Positions 18,821 to 28,077 of a stretch of DNA of 64,000 bases are shown in pieces; position 1 is the stretch's first letter, and each line of letters starts with the position of its first letter. The translations under genes and the position numbers were made by a program. The DNA comes from Alteromonas aquimaris. Lineage in GTDB: Bacteria; Pseudomonadota; Gammaproteobacteria; Enterobacterales; Alteromonadaceae. The DNA is taken from positions 368,968 through 432,967 of the forward strand of contig NZ_JAPFRD010000005.1 in assembly GCF_026183695.1 (NCBI RefSeq), in the 5' to 3' direction. Under the pieces are notes generated by a model. The model ran no database searches. It had not been told where the DNA came from and worked only from the letters and a program-made list of their open reading frames with translations.

Positions 18821-20040
18821 TGAATCAGAACTTACGGCAGTCGGGGGTCAAGTTTTTAAACGCCTTAAGCCGCCACGCTGATTTAATCATGCAGGTTTAT
18901 CTGACGGGCTCGCTGGATGAGCGCGAACATAGTCCCAAAGTCATCGACAATCTGATTCAACTTGGCGTGTTATGGCGACCCGACGAAGAAGTAGGACTGC
19001 GGCTGAAAAATGCCGTGAGAAGCTTACTTGAGTCTAGCTTGCACGATGAGCGCAATCGTCAGTTAGACGCCAATATTGGTTCCGCGCTGGCAAGCCTTAA
19101 AACGCTCGCTCATCATTATAAGGAGGCCTTGGCGCATAGCCGCTACGCCGAAAGTGAAGCACATCTCTCGGATTTGACCGAGCATGTTTACGGGCTGACA
19201 GAATCCTTATCGAACAGCGTGCGAACCTTGTTCAGTCGAATCAATAACGAGTTCGGCTATGTGGCTTCGATAGACGCAAAAATTCGTGAAAATGAGCTGG
19301 CCCAATCTCAGGTGTCTGAGCTGTTAAAACAGTTGGAAATGTTTCGTTTTGAAGAACTAAGCGAGTTAGCCGGTAACAATCGCGAGTTGCGTCATTTACT
19401 CATTGTAACCTTACAGCACAGCTTTTCACGGGTTACCCAGGAACTGTCAATTGTGCAGGCCAGACTGTTGGCTTTACTAGGCCGTTTTCGAGAGTTTAGG
19501 GGGCGTACCCGCTTATTAAAAGGCTTTATGCTGCACATGGAGCAAAAGCCAGATTTTGCGCCTGGAAATTATACCAAGCTTACCCATGTTCCCATGCTGT
19601 TTAACCAGGCGGCAAATTTGATTGTTCCGGCGGCCGTCGATGTCAAACGGGTAGAACATGAAAACGATTTGCAGCAGCTGGTGGGTACTATCAAAGCATT
19701 AAACCGCTCCCGTCAGCAAGAACAACCTGAACGCGCGGCGCAAAAGATTACTATAGAGAAACAATCGGCAGTTGTGTTTGAGGAAGATAAACTGAAGCAA
19801 GCGGTAGAAGGTTATTTCTGTGATGTTATTGCTACCGGTAAACGTATAACCGCTCTGGAATACCTTAATGAAAATGCTCTCGATTTTGACGCAGAGGCTT
19901 GGATTTATCAGGTTATAGGAGGCTATCAGGGATTGACGCTGGAAGAACAGACCTATTTTGCCATCGAAACGACAGGCGAAAGTCATCCGGTCTATTCGGG
20001 CAATTATATTATCGAAGATGTGGAATTAGGTCTGCGTTAA
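18820..20040 (+). CDS. MukF/JetA-like kleisin subunit
   Basis: A 406-residue helical protein without transmembrane segments. It begins with a winged-helix-like region (RQSGVKFLNALSRHADLIMQ, VIDNLIQLGVLWRP), continues with long helices (about 90-230) and ends in a second compact domain (about 320-406). It starts at the stop of the MksE-like gene (TAATG) and stops exactly where the Toprim gene starts, so all four genes form one unit. By position and composition it is the kleisin (MukF/MksF/JetA) that closes the SMC ring. No sharp motif proves this. Confidence 0.65.
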   Translation: MNQNLRQSGVKFLNALSRHADLIMQVYLTGSLDEREHSPKVIDNLIQLGVLWRPDEEVGLRLKNAVRSLLESSLHDERNRQLDANIGSALASLKTLAHHYKEALAHSRYAESEAHLSDLTEHVYGLTESLSNSVRTLFSRINNEFGYVASIDAKIRENELAQSQVSELLKQLEMFRFEELSELAGNNRELRHLLIVTLQHSFSRVTQELSIVQARLLALLGRFREFRGRTRLLKGFMLHMEQKPDFAPGNYTKLTHVPMLFNQAANLIVPAAVDVKRVEHENDLQQLVGTIKALNRSRQQEQPERAAQKITIEKQSAVVFEEDKLKQAVEGYFCDVIATGKRITALEYLNENALDFDAEAWIYQVIGGYQGLTLEEQTYFAIETTGESHPVYSGNYIIEDVELGLR

Positions 20041-20895
20041 ATGGTGCTCTCCAAACAACAGCAGAAGTCACTGGTACTGTTTCTTACCGGTGCAAAGCTG
20101 GAGTTTACTCCCTCCTTGGAGCTATCGGCATATCTGCGTGACGCGTACGGGGATTTATTAACCTGGAAAGGTAAAAAATTACGCTTCACCCCCCAAACCA
20201 AAGAAAAATTCAAACAAATAGTGCGGTTGCATGAGCCTGATTTGTTAATGCTTCCATTGGCGGGACAAAGCCGTATCGATTTTTCAACGGTGTCGAAATT
20301 TGAAAAGAAGGCGCCAATCACACCGGAAAGTGAAGCAATTTTAATCACCCATCATCAGGGTTATTTTGCGTGTATTGGGGAGGGGGTAAGGTTGCCACCA
20401 GGTAACGCCATCAGAACGTCTTATTCCTCACTTCAAATTTCAAAACTCAAAACGGTGGTCGTAGTTGAGAACCTTGATATTTTTGACCAGTGGCACAGCG
20501 CGAATTGGTCACAACGATGTGAGCACACTATCGCTGTTTATAGAGGACACGAAAAATCTGTCAGCAAAGGCGTAAAAGCACTCTTGACCGGATTACCCAA
20601 CCACGTTCAAGTTATCGCTTTTTGTGACTATGATCCGGAAGGGGCGAAAATAGCGCTGACATTACCGCGTTTATCTGCTCTATTGTTACCCACGTTAGAC
20701 GAGCATATCGTTTTAAAATTTAACCGAATTGATTTGTGGCGAAAGCAGCAGAATGCGGTAAATTTTTTACGTGCCCGTGATGAAGCAAACAATATCGAAG
20801 CAGTTAAACGTCTTGTCAACGGTCATCAGCCATTGGCGATTCTTCAACAAGTAATACTGGCGAGTTCTCTGCATCTTTACACGGTCAATTTATAA
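20041..20895 (+). CDS. Toprim-domain nuclease subunit (JetD/MksG-like)
   Basis: The protein has 284 residues with the two marks of a Toprim fold: the acidic strand VVVVENLDIF near residue 141 (Glu) and FCDYDPEGAKIA near 195-206 (the Asp-x-Asp pair with following Glu-Gly). JetD/MksG proteins use such a site, related to topoisomerase VI A, to cleave circular DNA held by the SMC complex. The N-terminal 100 residues should bind DNA or partners. It is the last gene of the unit and begins directly after the kleisin stop (TAAATG). It is shorter than many JetD proteins, so it may be a divergent subtype. Confidence 0.75.
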   Translation: MVLSKQQQKSLVLFLTGAKLEFTPSLELSAYLRDAYGDLLTWKGKKLRFTPQTKEKFKQIVRLHEPDLLMLPLAGQSRIDFSTVSKFEKKAPITPESEAILITHHQGYFACIGEGVRLPPGNAIRTSYSSLQISKLKTVVVVENLDIFDQWHSANWSQRCEHTIAVYRGHEKSVSKGVKALLTGLPNHVQVIAFCDYDPEGAKIALTLPRLSALLLPTLDEHIVLKFNRIDLWRKQQNAVNFLRARDEANNIEAVKRLVNGHQPLAILQQVILASSLHLYTVNL

Positions 20896-21111
20896 TCCGC
20901 TCATTTTGTTACAAATTCATCTCTTTTAAAATGCCCAATAGACGCTATAATTTACATTGTGTTAACAAGCTGAACCGAATTTGTCATGTTCGCGTAATAG
21001 GCGTGTCATGCTCAACTTGGTAGACTTGAAACCGTCTTCAATAAACGGTGGTCTCAGTGTTCACCGCAAGTGGTTGTGCAAAAGTTTATGCACAAAGGTG
21101 GAGAAATATCT

Positions 21112-21531
21112 ATGCAGTTATCTAGTCAACAGTCTTTCAATCAAGCGCTCATCCAGCTTTCCGTACTGCTATATCAAATTGACGGGAAAGTCACCATAAC
21201 CGAACAGGAATACCTTGATTCTGTAATTGACGAAATGCAGTGGGAAAGTCCGATAAGTGTCGATGCGTTCTTAACCGATGCGATCTACCAAACCCGCAAG
21301 GCACTGGATGAAGGTAATGGACTTGAATTGCTCAAGTCGTTAAAAGAGCATTTGTCATTTGATGCTGATAAAGCCATGGAAGTGGCCATGCAAATCACCG
21401 GTGTAGATGGAGAACGTAACGAAAAAGAAAGGGAAGTGCTGTCATTGTTATCTCATAAACTGCTAGCAAAAGCGTTATTGTGTAAAGACGCCCTTTCTCA
21501 ACCTTCTGGGGCGACGCAATCTTTTTCTTAG
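21112..21531 (+). CDS. TerB-like protein (tellurite resistance TerB fold)
   Basis: About 139 residues and helical, with two acidic motifs typical of TerB-like domains: YQIDGKVTITEQEYLDSVI and ITGVDGERNEKEREVLSLL. These may bind metal. The start at 21112 is set by GGTGGAG upstream; an in-frame GTG exists at 21070. A TATAAT lies at 20946-20951, so the gene may have its own promoter and need not belong to the SMC operon. The function of such stand-alone proteins is unknown. A second TerB-like gene lies at 39694. Confidence 0.7.
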   Translation: MQLSSQQSFNQALIQLSVLLYQIDGKVTITEQEYLDSVIDEMQWESPISVDAFLTDAIYQTRKALDEGNGLELLKSLKEHLSFDADKAMEVAMQITGVDGERNEKEREVLSLLSHKLLAKALLCKDALSQPSGATQSFS

Positions 21532-22052
21532 AGGTTATGCAGGTTAAGTGTAAATTCTTTCTCCAATACCCGTTTGGATTTATTATTTCTTGCTGCCAGC
21601 ACCTTTTTAGTTGCTGGCCTCCACGCTTAATAAGAAAGGTGAGATTTAGACATTCCAATTGCTTATTACACCCGCCTGATATCAGAGATTAACGTCTTCC
21701 ACATCCTTCTGCATTTGATACAAATATAGCTTCGCTCAGCAGGTCCAGCTATTTTATCCGTTCATGTTAATTATATGCCGCATATGTAATTTATCCGCTC
21801 GTCGCGACTATTCAGCTCCTTGGTCAGGCGCCAAAAATAGAAAAAAAGTAAAAACGCCTTTTAATGGTAGACACTTAAAATAAAAACTTAGTGGTCGCTT
21901 GTTACTAACGAGAGGGGTTGCGTGGGCTCCACGAGGGAAAATGGTCACCACTGAATTGAAGCATTTAATTATACGTAGCGGGCAACCCATGGCGAGAAGG
22001 GCGTTGTCTAGGTGGAAACGCCAAGGTTGACCAACAAGCACGTTACATTAAG
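21532..22052. other. 521-bp intergenic stretch between TerB-like gene and ABC exporter
   Basis: The two flanking genes are convergent. A 7-bp stem GCCAGCA / TGCTGGC lies at about 21594-21617 without a T-run. The rest holds only short frames. A minus-strand open stretch at 21808-22041 has an unusual composition and could be part of an interspersed repeat, but I cannot show this from the window. Confidence 0.4.
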
Positions 22053-23804
22053 TCAGCTAAGTAATTGCAATTCTGCGTACTCTCTGTATAACGCATCGCT
22101 TTCCAACAGCTCTTGATGCGTTCCGCTGGATTTTATACTGCCTTTTTCCATCACTACAATTCGATCGGCGTGTTGAACAGTGGCGAGACGGTGAGCGATG
22201 ACAATGGTAGTACGGCCTTGCATAAGACGACTTAGGGCGTGTTGGACCATTTGTTCACTACGCGCATCTAACGCGCTGGTGGCTTCATCGAGCAACAGAA
22301 TAGGGCGGTTGGCTAAGATGGCTCTGGCTATCGCGATGCGCTGACGCTGACCGCCTGATAGTCTAACTCCCCGTTCCCCCAGCTGAGTTTGGTAACCCGA
22401 TTCTAATTGTTCAATGAACTCATCCGCAAAGGCCGCCTTCGCGGCGTTAACAATATCTTCGATATCGGCCTCCGGATTTCCGTAGGCAATGTTTTCATAC
22501 ACCGTGGCAGCAAATATCACAGGGTCTTGCGTAACTATGGCAATAGTATTACGTAAATCCGTCAGGCGTACTTGATTGATAGGTTGCGAGCCAATCTTGA
22601 TTTGTCCGTGTTGAGGTTCATAAAATCTGAGTAGCAGTTGAAATAACGAGGTTTTTCCGGCACCGCTGGGCCCCACTAGAGCCACTTTTTCCCCTGAGTG
22701 AACAGTTAACGAGAGCGAATTAAACAATACAGGGTTGTCGGGGTAGGCAAACCTTATCTTCTCAAAGCGAATCGGGGGCGGTTTATGTGCTTCTATCAAC
22801 AAGGGTTGACTGCCCGATTGAATTAGAGGCGCAGTGTGTAATAGCTGCAATAATCGCTCACTTGCGCCCACCCCGCGTTGAACGTCTCCGATTACTTCAC
22901 TGATAGTGGCCACGCTGCCGCCAGCTAACACCGCATAGAATAAGAACGCAGACAGCTCCCCCATGCTCATTTCCGCTGCAAACACTTGCCGTGCACCAAC
23001 CCAGGCTATTAGCGTGATCGCTGCGAGACTAACTAACATGATGGCACCGATAAGTTGAGAGCGATAACGAATACGTTTTTTTGCCACGTGTAGTGAATGA
23101 CCAACTCGTTGGCTGAACAACATTATTTCCGCGAGCTGTGCATTAAACGCTTGCACCGTAGTAATTTCATGCAGAGCCTGATCAACGTGCGCCCCTAGAT
23201 CTGCAATTCTATCCTGGCTTTCCCTCGCGTATTTTCTGACGCGCGGCGCCAGCAGTCGCAAGGGAAGTAACACTGCAGGTACTGCAAGTAACACACATAA
23301 TGTGAGGATGGGGCTGGTAATGGCCATCAGCACAATCGCACCGATAAAGGTCACGGCCGACCGCACCGCCATGGACACGCTGCTACCAATAACAGTTTGT
23401 AAAACAGTCGTATCGCTGGTAAAGCGAGAAATCACCTCGCCTGTTCGGGTTTTGGCGAAAAAGGATGGGGTGAGGGTAAGTAAATGGGAAAACACTTGAT
23501 TACGAATATCTGCACTGATGCGTTCCCCTAAAAAGCTCATTAAATAAAATCGAAAGTAAGTCGCTATACTGGCGATGAAACAAATGACCAGTACACCCGC
23601 CACCGCTTTATTTAATATGGCCGGGTTATTTTCAATAAAGCCTTCATCTACTGCCAGCTTGATACCCTGACCCAGCAATAACCATGCTCCGGCAGCAATA
23701 AACAGAGCAATAATCGCCCCTGCAACTTGCCAGCGATATTTCGCCAGATGTGTACCTACCCAGTGCAAGACTTCAGAGGTGGTTACGTGAGTGTCAATCG
23801 CCAC
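22053..23804 (-). CDS. ABC exporter, fused membrane and ATPase domains (MsbA-like)
   Basis: A 583-residue half-transporter. Six membrane helices lie in residues 25-320. The ATPase domain follows, with Walker A GPSGAGKT near 380, Q-loop VTQDPVIF, signature LSGGQRQR near 485, Walker B ILLLDEATSALD and H-loop IAHRLATV. It would work as a homodimer in the inner membrane and export a lipid, peptide or drug. The close relatives are the stand-alone exporters of Alteromonadales; the true MsbA is usually linked to lpxK, which is absent here. It is divergent from rpsP, with a very long hairpin between the two genes. Confidence 0.9.
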   Translation of the reverse strand: MAIDTHVTTSEVLHWVGTHLAKYRWQVAGAIIALFIAAGAWLLLGQGIKLAVDEGFIENNPAILNKAVAGVLVICFIASIATYFRFYLMSFLGERISADIRNQVFSHLLTLTPSFFAKTRTGEVISRFTSDTTVLQTVIGSSVSMAVRSAVTFIGAIVLMAITSPILTLCVLLAVPAVLLPLRLLAPRVRKYARESQDRIADLGAHVDQALHEITTVQAFNAQLAEIMLFSQRVGHSLHVAKKRIRYRSQLIGAIMLVSLAAITLIAWVGARQVFAAEMSMGELSAFLFYAVLAGGSVATISEVIGDVQRGVGASERLLQLLHTAPLIQSGSQPLLIEAHKPPPIRFEKIRFAYPDNPVLFNSLSLTVHSGEKVALVGPSGAGKTSLFQLLLRFYEPQHGQIKIGSQPINQVRLTDLRNTIAIVTQDPVIFAATVYENIAYGNPEADIEDIVNAAKAAFADEFIEQLESGYQTQLGERGVRLSGGQRQRIAIARAILANRPILLLDEATSALDARSEQMVQHALSRLMQGRTTIVIAHRLATVQHADRIVVMEKGSIKSSGTHQELLESDALYREYAELQLLS

Positions 23805-23853
23805 AAAGGATTCCTTTAGTTGAAAAGCTATTAAAAATATACATCTAATTTCG

Positions 23854-23911
23854 AAAAAGGGGGCGGAGTCATTTTACCCAACGTTTGGTAAAATGACTCC
23901 GCCCCCTTTTT
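23854..23911. repeat. 58-bp near-perfect palindrome (25-bp arms)
   Basis: The left arm 23854-23878 and right arm 23887-23911 match over all 25 bases; the core between them is the 8-nt loop CAACGTTT. The arms begin with A5G5 and end with C5T5, so on either strand the hairpin ends in a short T-run like a bidirectional terminator. It sits between two divergent promoters, which is an odd place for one. Confidence 0.85.
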
Positions 23912-23935
23912 CCCCTTATCTTTTATCATTAAAAC

Positions 23936-23963
23936 TTGAATAAGTTCGCTAAATCCGTATAAT
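23936..23963 (+). promoter_or_regulatory. rpsP operon promoter
   Basis: TTGAAT (23936-23941) and TATAAT (23958-23963) are 16 bp apart. The GC-rich stretch GCCGCGG follows at once, as in growth-rate and ppGpp-controlled ribosomal promoters. The start codon of rpsP lies about 85 bp further on. Confidence 0.75.
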
Positions 23964-24050
23964 GCCGCGGCCTTCTAAATTGCCTGGTGCTTTTTGCATC
24001 AGCCAAAGAAGGTAAGTTAACGGTAACGCTACAACGAGTTTGAGGCAACT

Positions 24051-24302
24051 ATGGTTACTATTCGTTTACAGCGTGGTGGCGCGAAAAAGCGTCCATTTTA
24101 TCAACTAGTGGTGGCGGACAGCCGTCGCGCAAGAAACGGACGTTTCATCGAAAACGTTGGTTTCTTTAACCCAACTGCACAAGGTCAATCGGAGCGTCTT
24201 CGTGTTGATCTAGAGCGTGTAGATTACTGGGTTGGCGTTGGCGCGAGCTTGTCAGAGCGCGTAACTAGCTTGGTAAAAGAAGCTAAAAAATCAGCAGCAT
24301 AA
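24051..24302 (+). CDS. rpsP: Ribosomal protein bS16
   Basis: The 83 residues are a full S16: it begins [20 protein letters not shown] and holds the conserved [14 protein letters not shown]. It binds 16S rRNA early in 30S assembly. It is the first gene of rpsP-rimM-trmD-rplS, with its own promoter upstream, needed here because ffh is far away. Confidence 0.98.
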   Translation: MVTIRLQRGGAKKRPFYQLVVADSRRARNGRFIENVGFFNPTAQGQSERLRVDLERVDYWVGVGASLSERVTSLVKEAKKSAA

Positions 24303-24324
24303 GCTGCAAAAGTGGTGGGTATAG

Positions 24325-24846
24325 ATGAGTCAAGCGTCTGACAAAGTTGTAATTGGCAAAATTGGCGCTCCGTATGGGGTAAAAGGTTGGGTCAAGATCA
24401 ACAGCTATACCGATACACCAGAAGGTATTTTTAACTATTCACCGTGGATTCTCGGTGATGGTAAAGAATACCAAATTGACCAGTGGCGTCCGCATGGTAA
24501 GTCTTTGGTAGCTAAAATTGAAAACGTTGAAAGCCGGGATGATGCTGAACGCATTAAAAATCTCGACATTCACATTTTAGCTGACCAGCTCCCGGAGTTG
24601 GGTGAAGACGAATTTTACTGGCGCGACCTGACAGGCATGCAGGTGGTAACAACGCAAGGTTACGATTTGGGTGTAGTCAAAGATGTATTCAATACGGGAG
24701 CGAATGACGTTTTACAAGTCAAAGCAAACAGTAAAGATGCATTTGGTCAAAAAGAAAGGTTACTGCCGTTTGTATTCGATCAAGTCGTACAGTCGGTAGA
24801 TAAATCAGGCAAGGTGATTACGGTAGACTGGGACCCGGGGTTTTAA
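24325..24846 (+). CDS. rimM: 16S rRNA maturation factor RimM
   Basis: The 173-residue protein has the N-terminal RimM barrel (VVIGKIGAPYGVKGWVKI) and the C-terminal PRC-barrel (FYWRDLTGMQVV, TGANDVLQVK, LLPFV). It binds S19 and helps to mature the head of the 30S subunit. It lies 22 bp after rpsP and 0 bp before trmD in the same operon. Confidence 0.97.
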   Translation: MSQASDKVVIGKIGAPYGVKGWVKINSYTDTPEGIFNYSPWILGDGKEYQIDQWRPHGKSLVAKIENVESRDDAERIKNLDIHILADQLPELGEDEFYWRDLTGMQVVTTQGYDLGVVKDVFNTGANDVLQVKANSKDAFGQKERLLPFVFDQVVQSVDKSGKVITVDWDPGF

Positions 24847-25608
24847 GTGACCACGGAAAAATGGTTCGGCATTGTTAGTTTATTTCCTGACATGTTCGCA
24901 CCGTTCTCGCAGCAAGGCGTTGTGGGACGGGCGGTAAAGTCAGGCAAAATTACGATAGACCATTTTAACCCTCGTGATTTTACTCACGACCGCCATCGCA
25001 CTGTGGATGATCGCCCTTATGGCGGTGGTCCCGGCATGCTGATGATGGTCGAGCCTTTAACAGACGCAATTTCGGCAGCCAAACAAGCTGGCGGAGAAAA
25101 AAGTAAAGTGATCTACTTATCTCCACAAGGGAGACCGCTGGATCAAGCTGGTGTGAAAACACTGGCACAAAACGACCGTATGATTTTGGTCTGCGGCCGT
25201 TATGAAGGGATCGACGAACGGGTAATTGAAAGCCACGTTGACGAAGAATGGTCAATTGGTGATTACGTGTTAAGTGGAGGCGAACTGCCTGCACTAGTGT
25301 TGATGGATGCTGTCGCCAGGTTAGTTCCCGGCGTATTAGGGCATCACGCATCGGCAATTGAAGATTCTTTCACTGAAGGGCTACTGGATTGTCCGCATTA
25401 TACGCGGCCTGAAGTACTCGACGGAAAAGCGGTGCCACCAGTGTTGTTAAGTGGTGATCATGAAAAAATTAGGCAGTGGCGGTTGATGCAGTCGTTGGGT
25501 AGAACCTGGCAGCGTCGCCCTGAATTATTAAATCACCTAGCTCTGACTGAGGAGCAACAACGGTTACTCAATGAGTTTACCGCACAGTTGCAGCAAGATG
25601 ACAGTTAA
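24847..25608 (+). CDS. trmD: tRNA (guanine-N1-)-methyltransferase TrmD
   Basis: TrmD makes m1G37 in tRNAs for Leu, Pro and Arg and guards the reading frame. The 253 residues hold the deep trefoil-knot SPOUT fold: FPDMFAPF at the start, [14 protein letters not shown] near 55-70, [14 protein letters not shown] near 113-127 and [15 protein letters not shown] near 136-150. The GTG start at 24847 follows the rimM stop without a gap, so translation is coupled. Confidence 0.98.
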   Translation: MTTEKWFGIVSLFPDMFAPFSQQGVVGRAVKSGKITIDHFNPRDFTHDRHRTVDDRPYGGGPGMLMMVEPLTDAISAAKQAGGEKSKVIYLSPQGRPLDQAGVKTLAQNDRMILVCGRYEGIDERVIESHVDEEWSIGDYVLSGGELPALVLMDAVARLVPGVLGHHASAIEDSFTEGLLDCPHYTRPEVLDGKAVPPVLLSGDHEKIRQWRLMQSLGRTWQRRPELLNHLALTEEQQRLLNEFTAQLQQDDS

Positions 25609-25623
25609 CTAGGACGAGAGGAT

Positions 25624-25986
25624 ATGATGAGCAAAATCAGTCAAGATATCATCAAAAAAATTGAACAAGCACAGCTAAAAACTGATGTTCCTGCATTTGG
25701 TCCAGGTGACACAGTTGTGGTTAAAGTGCGCGTTACAGAAGGTGACAAAGAGCGTCTTCAGGCTTATGAAGGTGTTGTTATTGCTAAACGTAACCGTGGT
25801 CTTCACTCGTCTTTTACCGTGCGTAAAATTTCAAGCGGCGAAGGCGTTGAGCGTGTATTCCAAACCCACAGCCCGGCTGTTTCTTCAATTGAAGTGAAAC
25901 GTCGTGGTGCGGTTCGCCGTGCTAAGCTTTATTATCTTCGTGAGCGTTCAGGTAAATCTGCACGTATCAAAGAGAAGCTTAACTAA
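25624..25986 (+). CDS. rplS: Ribosomal protein bL19
   Basis: A full 120-residue L19, at the 30S-50S interface, with [36 protein letters not shown] and [10 protein letters not shown]. Two ATG codons stand side by side (25624 and 25627); the GAGAGG at 25616-25621 fits the second slightly better, so the mature start may be MSKISQDI. It is the last gene of the operon and is followed by a strong terminator. Confidence 0.98.
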   Translation: MMSKISQDIIKKIEQAQLKTDVPAFGPGDTVVVKVRVTEGDKERLQAYEGVVIAKRNRGLHSSFTVRKISSGEGVERVFQTHSPAVSSIEVKRRGAVRRAKLYYLRERSGKSARIKEKLN

Positions 25987-26016
25987 GATTACTAATCCTT
26001 GCGTTATTGTTAACTT

Positions 26017-26046
26017 AAAAAAAACCCGCGTTTACGCGGGTTTTTT
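26017..26046 (+). terminator. Intrinsic terminator of the rpsP-rplS operon
   Basis: The stem CCCGCG / CGCGGG with loop TTTA is extended by A-T pairs and followed by six T. It lies about 35 bp after the rplS stop and can work in both directions. Confidence 0.92.
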
Positions 26047-26299
26047 GCATCTGATAAAATTATAACCATTCAAGCTGCACGCACGATTTTCAGTATTTAG
26101 GAAGTCCGGGAGTAACCAATTAGACGAAAGTTGTGAACCTCTATTGTTGGCAAAGCTGTGACCCAGATAAGCGCAGATAATTGCCGCTTCTGTCTGGCAC
26201 ATTGATTTATAACGCATTGATGTCTCTGCTTAGATTATCTCAATAGCTTGATTCGATGTCTTGCTCCTTCTGAACGGTTACCCAGAATAGGTAAAAAAT

Positions 26300-26806
26300 A
26301 TGCATCCCATCTGGCAATCTATTTACGCCGGGAAATGGTATTCCACTCATGCCAAGCCCTTACGACAGGCGCGCCTTGCCGCCAAACATCTCTGTTGGCA
26401 GCTTAATCAATCAGATTCTGCCGATAATGGGCGCGAAGCCTTACTTAAACAACTGTGCCCAAATGTCGCATCGCTTGAAATTGGTCAGCAGTTTTACTGC
26501 GACTATGGCTTTAATATTCATAGTAAGGGTCACGTAAATATTGGCGCTAAAATGGTCATCCTAGATGCTGGTCTTGTCGAGTTAGGAGAGAACCTTACGG
26601 TGGGCGATGAAGCGGTAATCTGTGGGTTACACCATCCCAAAGATTTTCGCAAACGCAGCCAAGGGTTGCAACGGGCTGAGCCAGTTATTATTGGAACAAA
26701 CGTAACCTTAGGGAACCGGGTTACGGTGTTACCCGGTGTGACAATCCCTGATTACACTGTAGTAACAGATAATGTAGTGGTCTCACGTCACCTGTTTAAG
26801 AAATGA
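26300..26806 (+). CDS. Hexapeptide-repeat O-acetyltransferase (Maa/LacA type)
   Basis: The 168 residues show the left-handed beta-helix of sugar O-acetyltransferases: QQFYCDYGFNIHSKGHVNIGAK, MVILDAGLVELGENLTVGDE, EPVIIGTNVTLGNRVTVLPGVTIP. The motif C-D-Y-G-x-N-I near residue 72 is typical of the maltose/galactoside acetyltransferases that form acetyl-CoA-dependent trimers. The usual catalytic His is likely in CGLHHP. The N terminus is a little shorter than in LacA. The substrate is unknown. It stands alone between rplS and aroF. Confidence 0.85.
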   Translation: MHPIWQSIYAGKWYSTHAKPLRQARLAAKHLCWQLNQSDSADNGREALLKQLCPNVASLEIGQQFYCDYGFNIHSKGHVNIGAKMVILDAGLVELGENLTVGDEAVICGLHHPKDFRKRSQGLQRAEPVIIGTNVTLGNRVTVLPGVTIPDYTVVTDNVVVSRHLFKK

Positions 26807-26895
26807 TTTTGAAAAGAGTGAAGGAAATGGTTGCGCGCTTAATTATTTGTTGATAAAAAGTCAATGTCTGCAGCAAACGTTGCCTTCCTTGTTTA

Positions 26896-26913
26896 TGTAA
26901 AAATTTATTTACA
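26896..26913 (+). promoter_or_regulatory. TyrR box upstream of aroF-tyrA
   Basis: The 18-mer is a perfect match to the TyrR consensus TGTAAA-N6-TTTACA. It lies 63-80 bp before the aroF start codon, where TyrR represses aroF-tyrA with tyrosine in E. coli. Confidence 0.8.
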
Positions 26914-26975
26914 GTTAAAATTGCACTAGCAGAGTCATTCATTCCCCTGTATTCATCAATTGGTTAGAGAGCACA

Positions 26976-28067
26976 ATGATTAAGGACACCGTCAATAATA
27001 TTCATATCAGCGCTGAAGACGTGCTGGTAACACCTGAAGCGTTAAGCGAAGAATTACCTGTGTCGGCACATGCGCTCAATGTAATTTCCCAAGCCCGCGC
27101 TACCATAGCGGACATCATTCACCGCCGTGATCATCGCTTATTGGTTGTGTGCGGTCCTTGTTCCATTCACGACGTGGACGCTGCAAAAGAATATGCGTTG
27201 CGTTTAAAAGAACTGCACGAAGCATGCAAAGATACCCTATTTATTGTTATGCGAGTGTACTTTGAAAAACCCCGCACCACCACAGGCTGGAAAGGTTTGA
27301 TAAACGACCCTAAGATGGATGGAAGTTTTGATATTGAAACCGGACTTAGAAAAGCGCGCGAACTGCTAATCTGGTTAGCAGAACTGGAACTTCCTGTTGC
27401 CACCGAAGCTCTGGATCCGATTAGTCCACAGTATCTCGCCGAGCTATTTAGCTGGAGTGCGATTGGCGCGCGCACCAGTGAGTCGCAAACGCATCGCGAG
27501 ATGGCAAGTGGTTTGTCGATGCCTGTCGGCTTTAAAAATGGCACAGACGGAAGTCTGGACATCGCCATCAACGCCTTAAAATCGGCTGCGTCGGGGCATC
27601 GTTTTATGGGGATTAACCAGCAAGGCCAGGTCAGTGTCATCGCTACCAGTGGTAATCCAGACGGGCATATTATTCTACGCGGTGGTAAGCAACCAAATTA
27701 TGATTCCGTATGTATTTCTGAATTTGAACTGGCTTTGCAGGAAGCGGCATTAAGCGCCGGGCTGGTGGTTGATTGCAGTCACGCTAATTCAAGTAAAGAT
27801 TATAAGCGACAGGCTTTAGTTGCACAAAATGTGGTGAACCAAATTCTTGAAGGTAACCAATCTATCATCGGCATTATGCTTGAAAGTAATATTTATGCTG
27901 GCAGCCAGAATGCTGACGGCAAACGGCCAGAAGAACTAGAGTATGGTGTATCAATTACCGATGGCTGTATCGATTGGAGCACCACCGAAAATCTAATCAC
28001 GCAGACCCGAGACAAGCTCATTACCGTATTGCCATTAAGACAAAACAAGCGTGAGGAAGTAGCGTAA
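26976..28067 (+). CDS. aroF: DAHP synthase (3-deoxy-7-phosphoheptulonate synthase), likely tyrosine-sensitive
   Basis: This is the first enzyme of the shikimate pathway, joining phosphoenolpyruvate and erythrose 4-phosphate. The 363 residues carry the class I signatures [10 protein letters not shown] near 60, [21 protein letters not shown] near 91, [18 protein letters not shown] near 169 and [12 protein letters not shown] near 265. The gene is 10 bp before tyrA and has a TyrR box, which fits the tyrosine-sensitive isoenzyme AroF. Confidence 0.95.
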   Translation: MIKDTVNNIHISAEDVLVTPEALSEELPVSAHALNVISQARATIADIIHRRDHRLLVVCGPCSIHDVDAAKEYALRLKELHEACKDTLFIVMRVYFEKPRTTTGWKGLINDPKMDGSFDIETGLRKARELLIWLAELELPVATEALDPISPQYLAELFSWSAIGARTSESQTHREMASGLSMPVGFKNGTDGSLDIAINALKSAASGHRFMGINQQGQVSVIATSGNPDGHIILRGGKQPNYDSVCISEFELALQEAALSAGLVVDCSHANSSKDYKRQALVAQNVVNQILEGNQSIIGIMLESNIYAGSQNADGKRPEELEYGVSITDGCIDWSTTENLITQTRDKLITVLPLRQNKREEVA

Positions 28068-28077
28068 ATCGACATCT

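Noticed and set aside
21808..22041. Minus-strand 77-codon frame downstream of the ABC exporter
   Set aside because: It lacks a ribosome site and family match and looks like an accidental frame, perhaps in a repeat.
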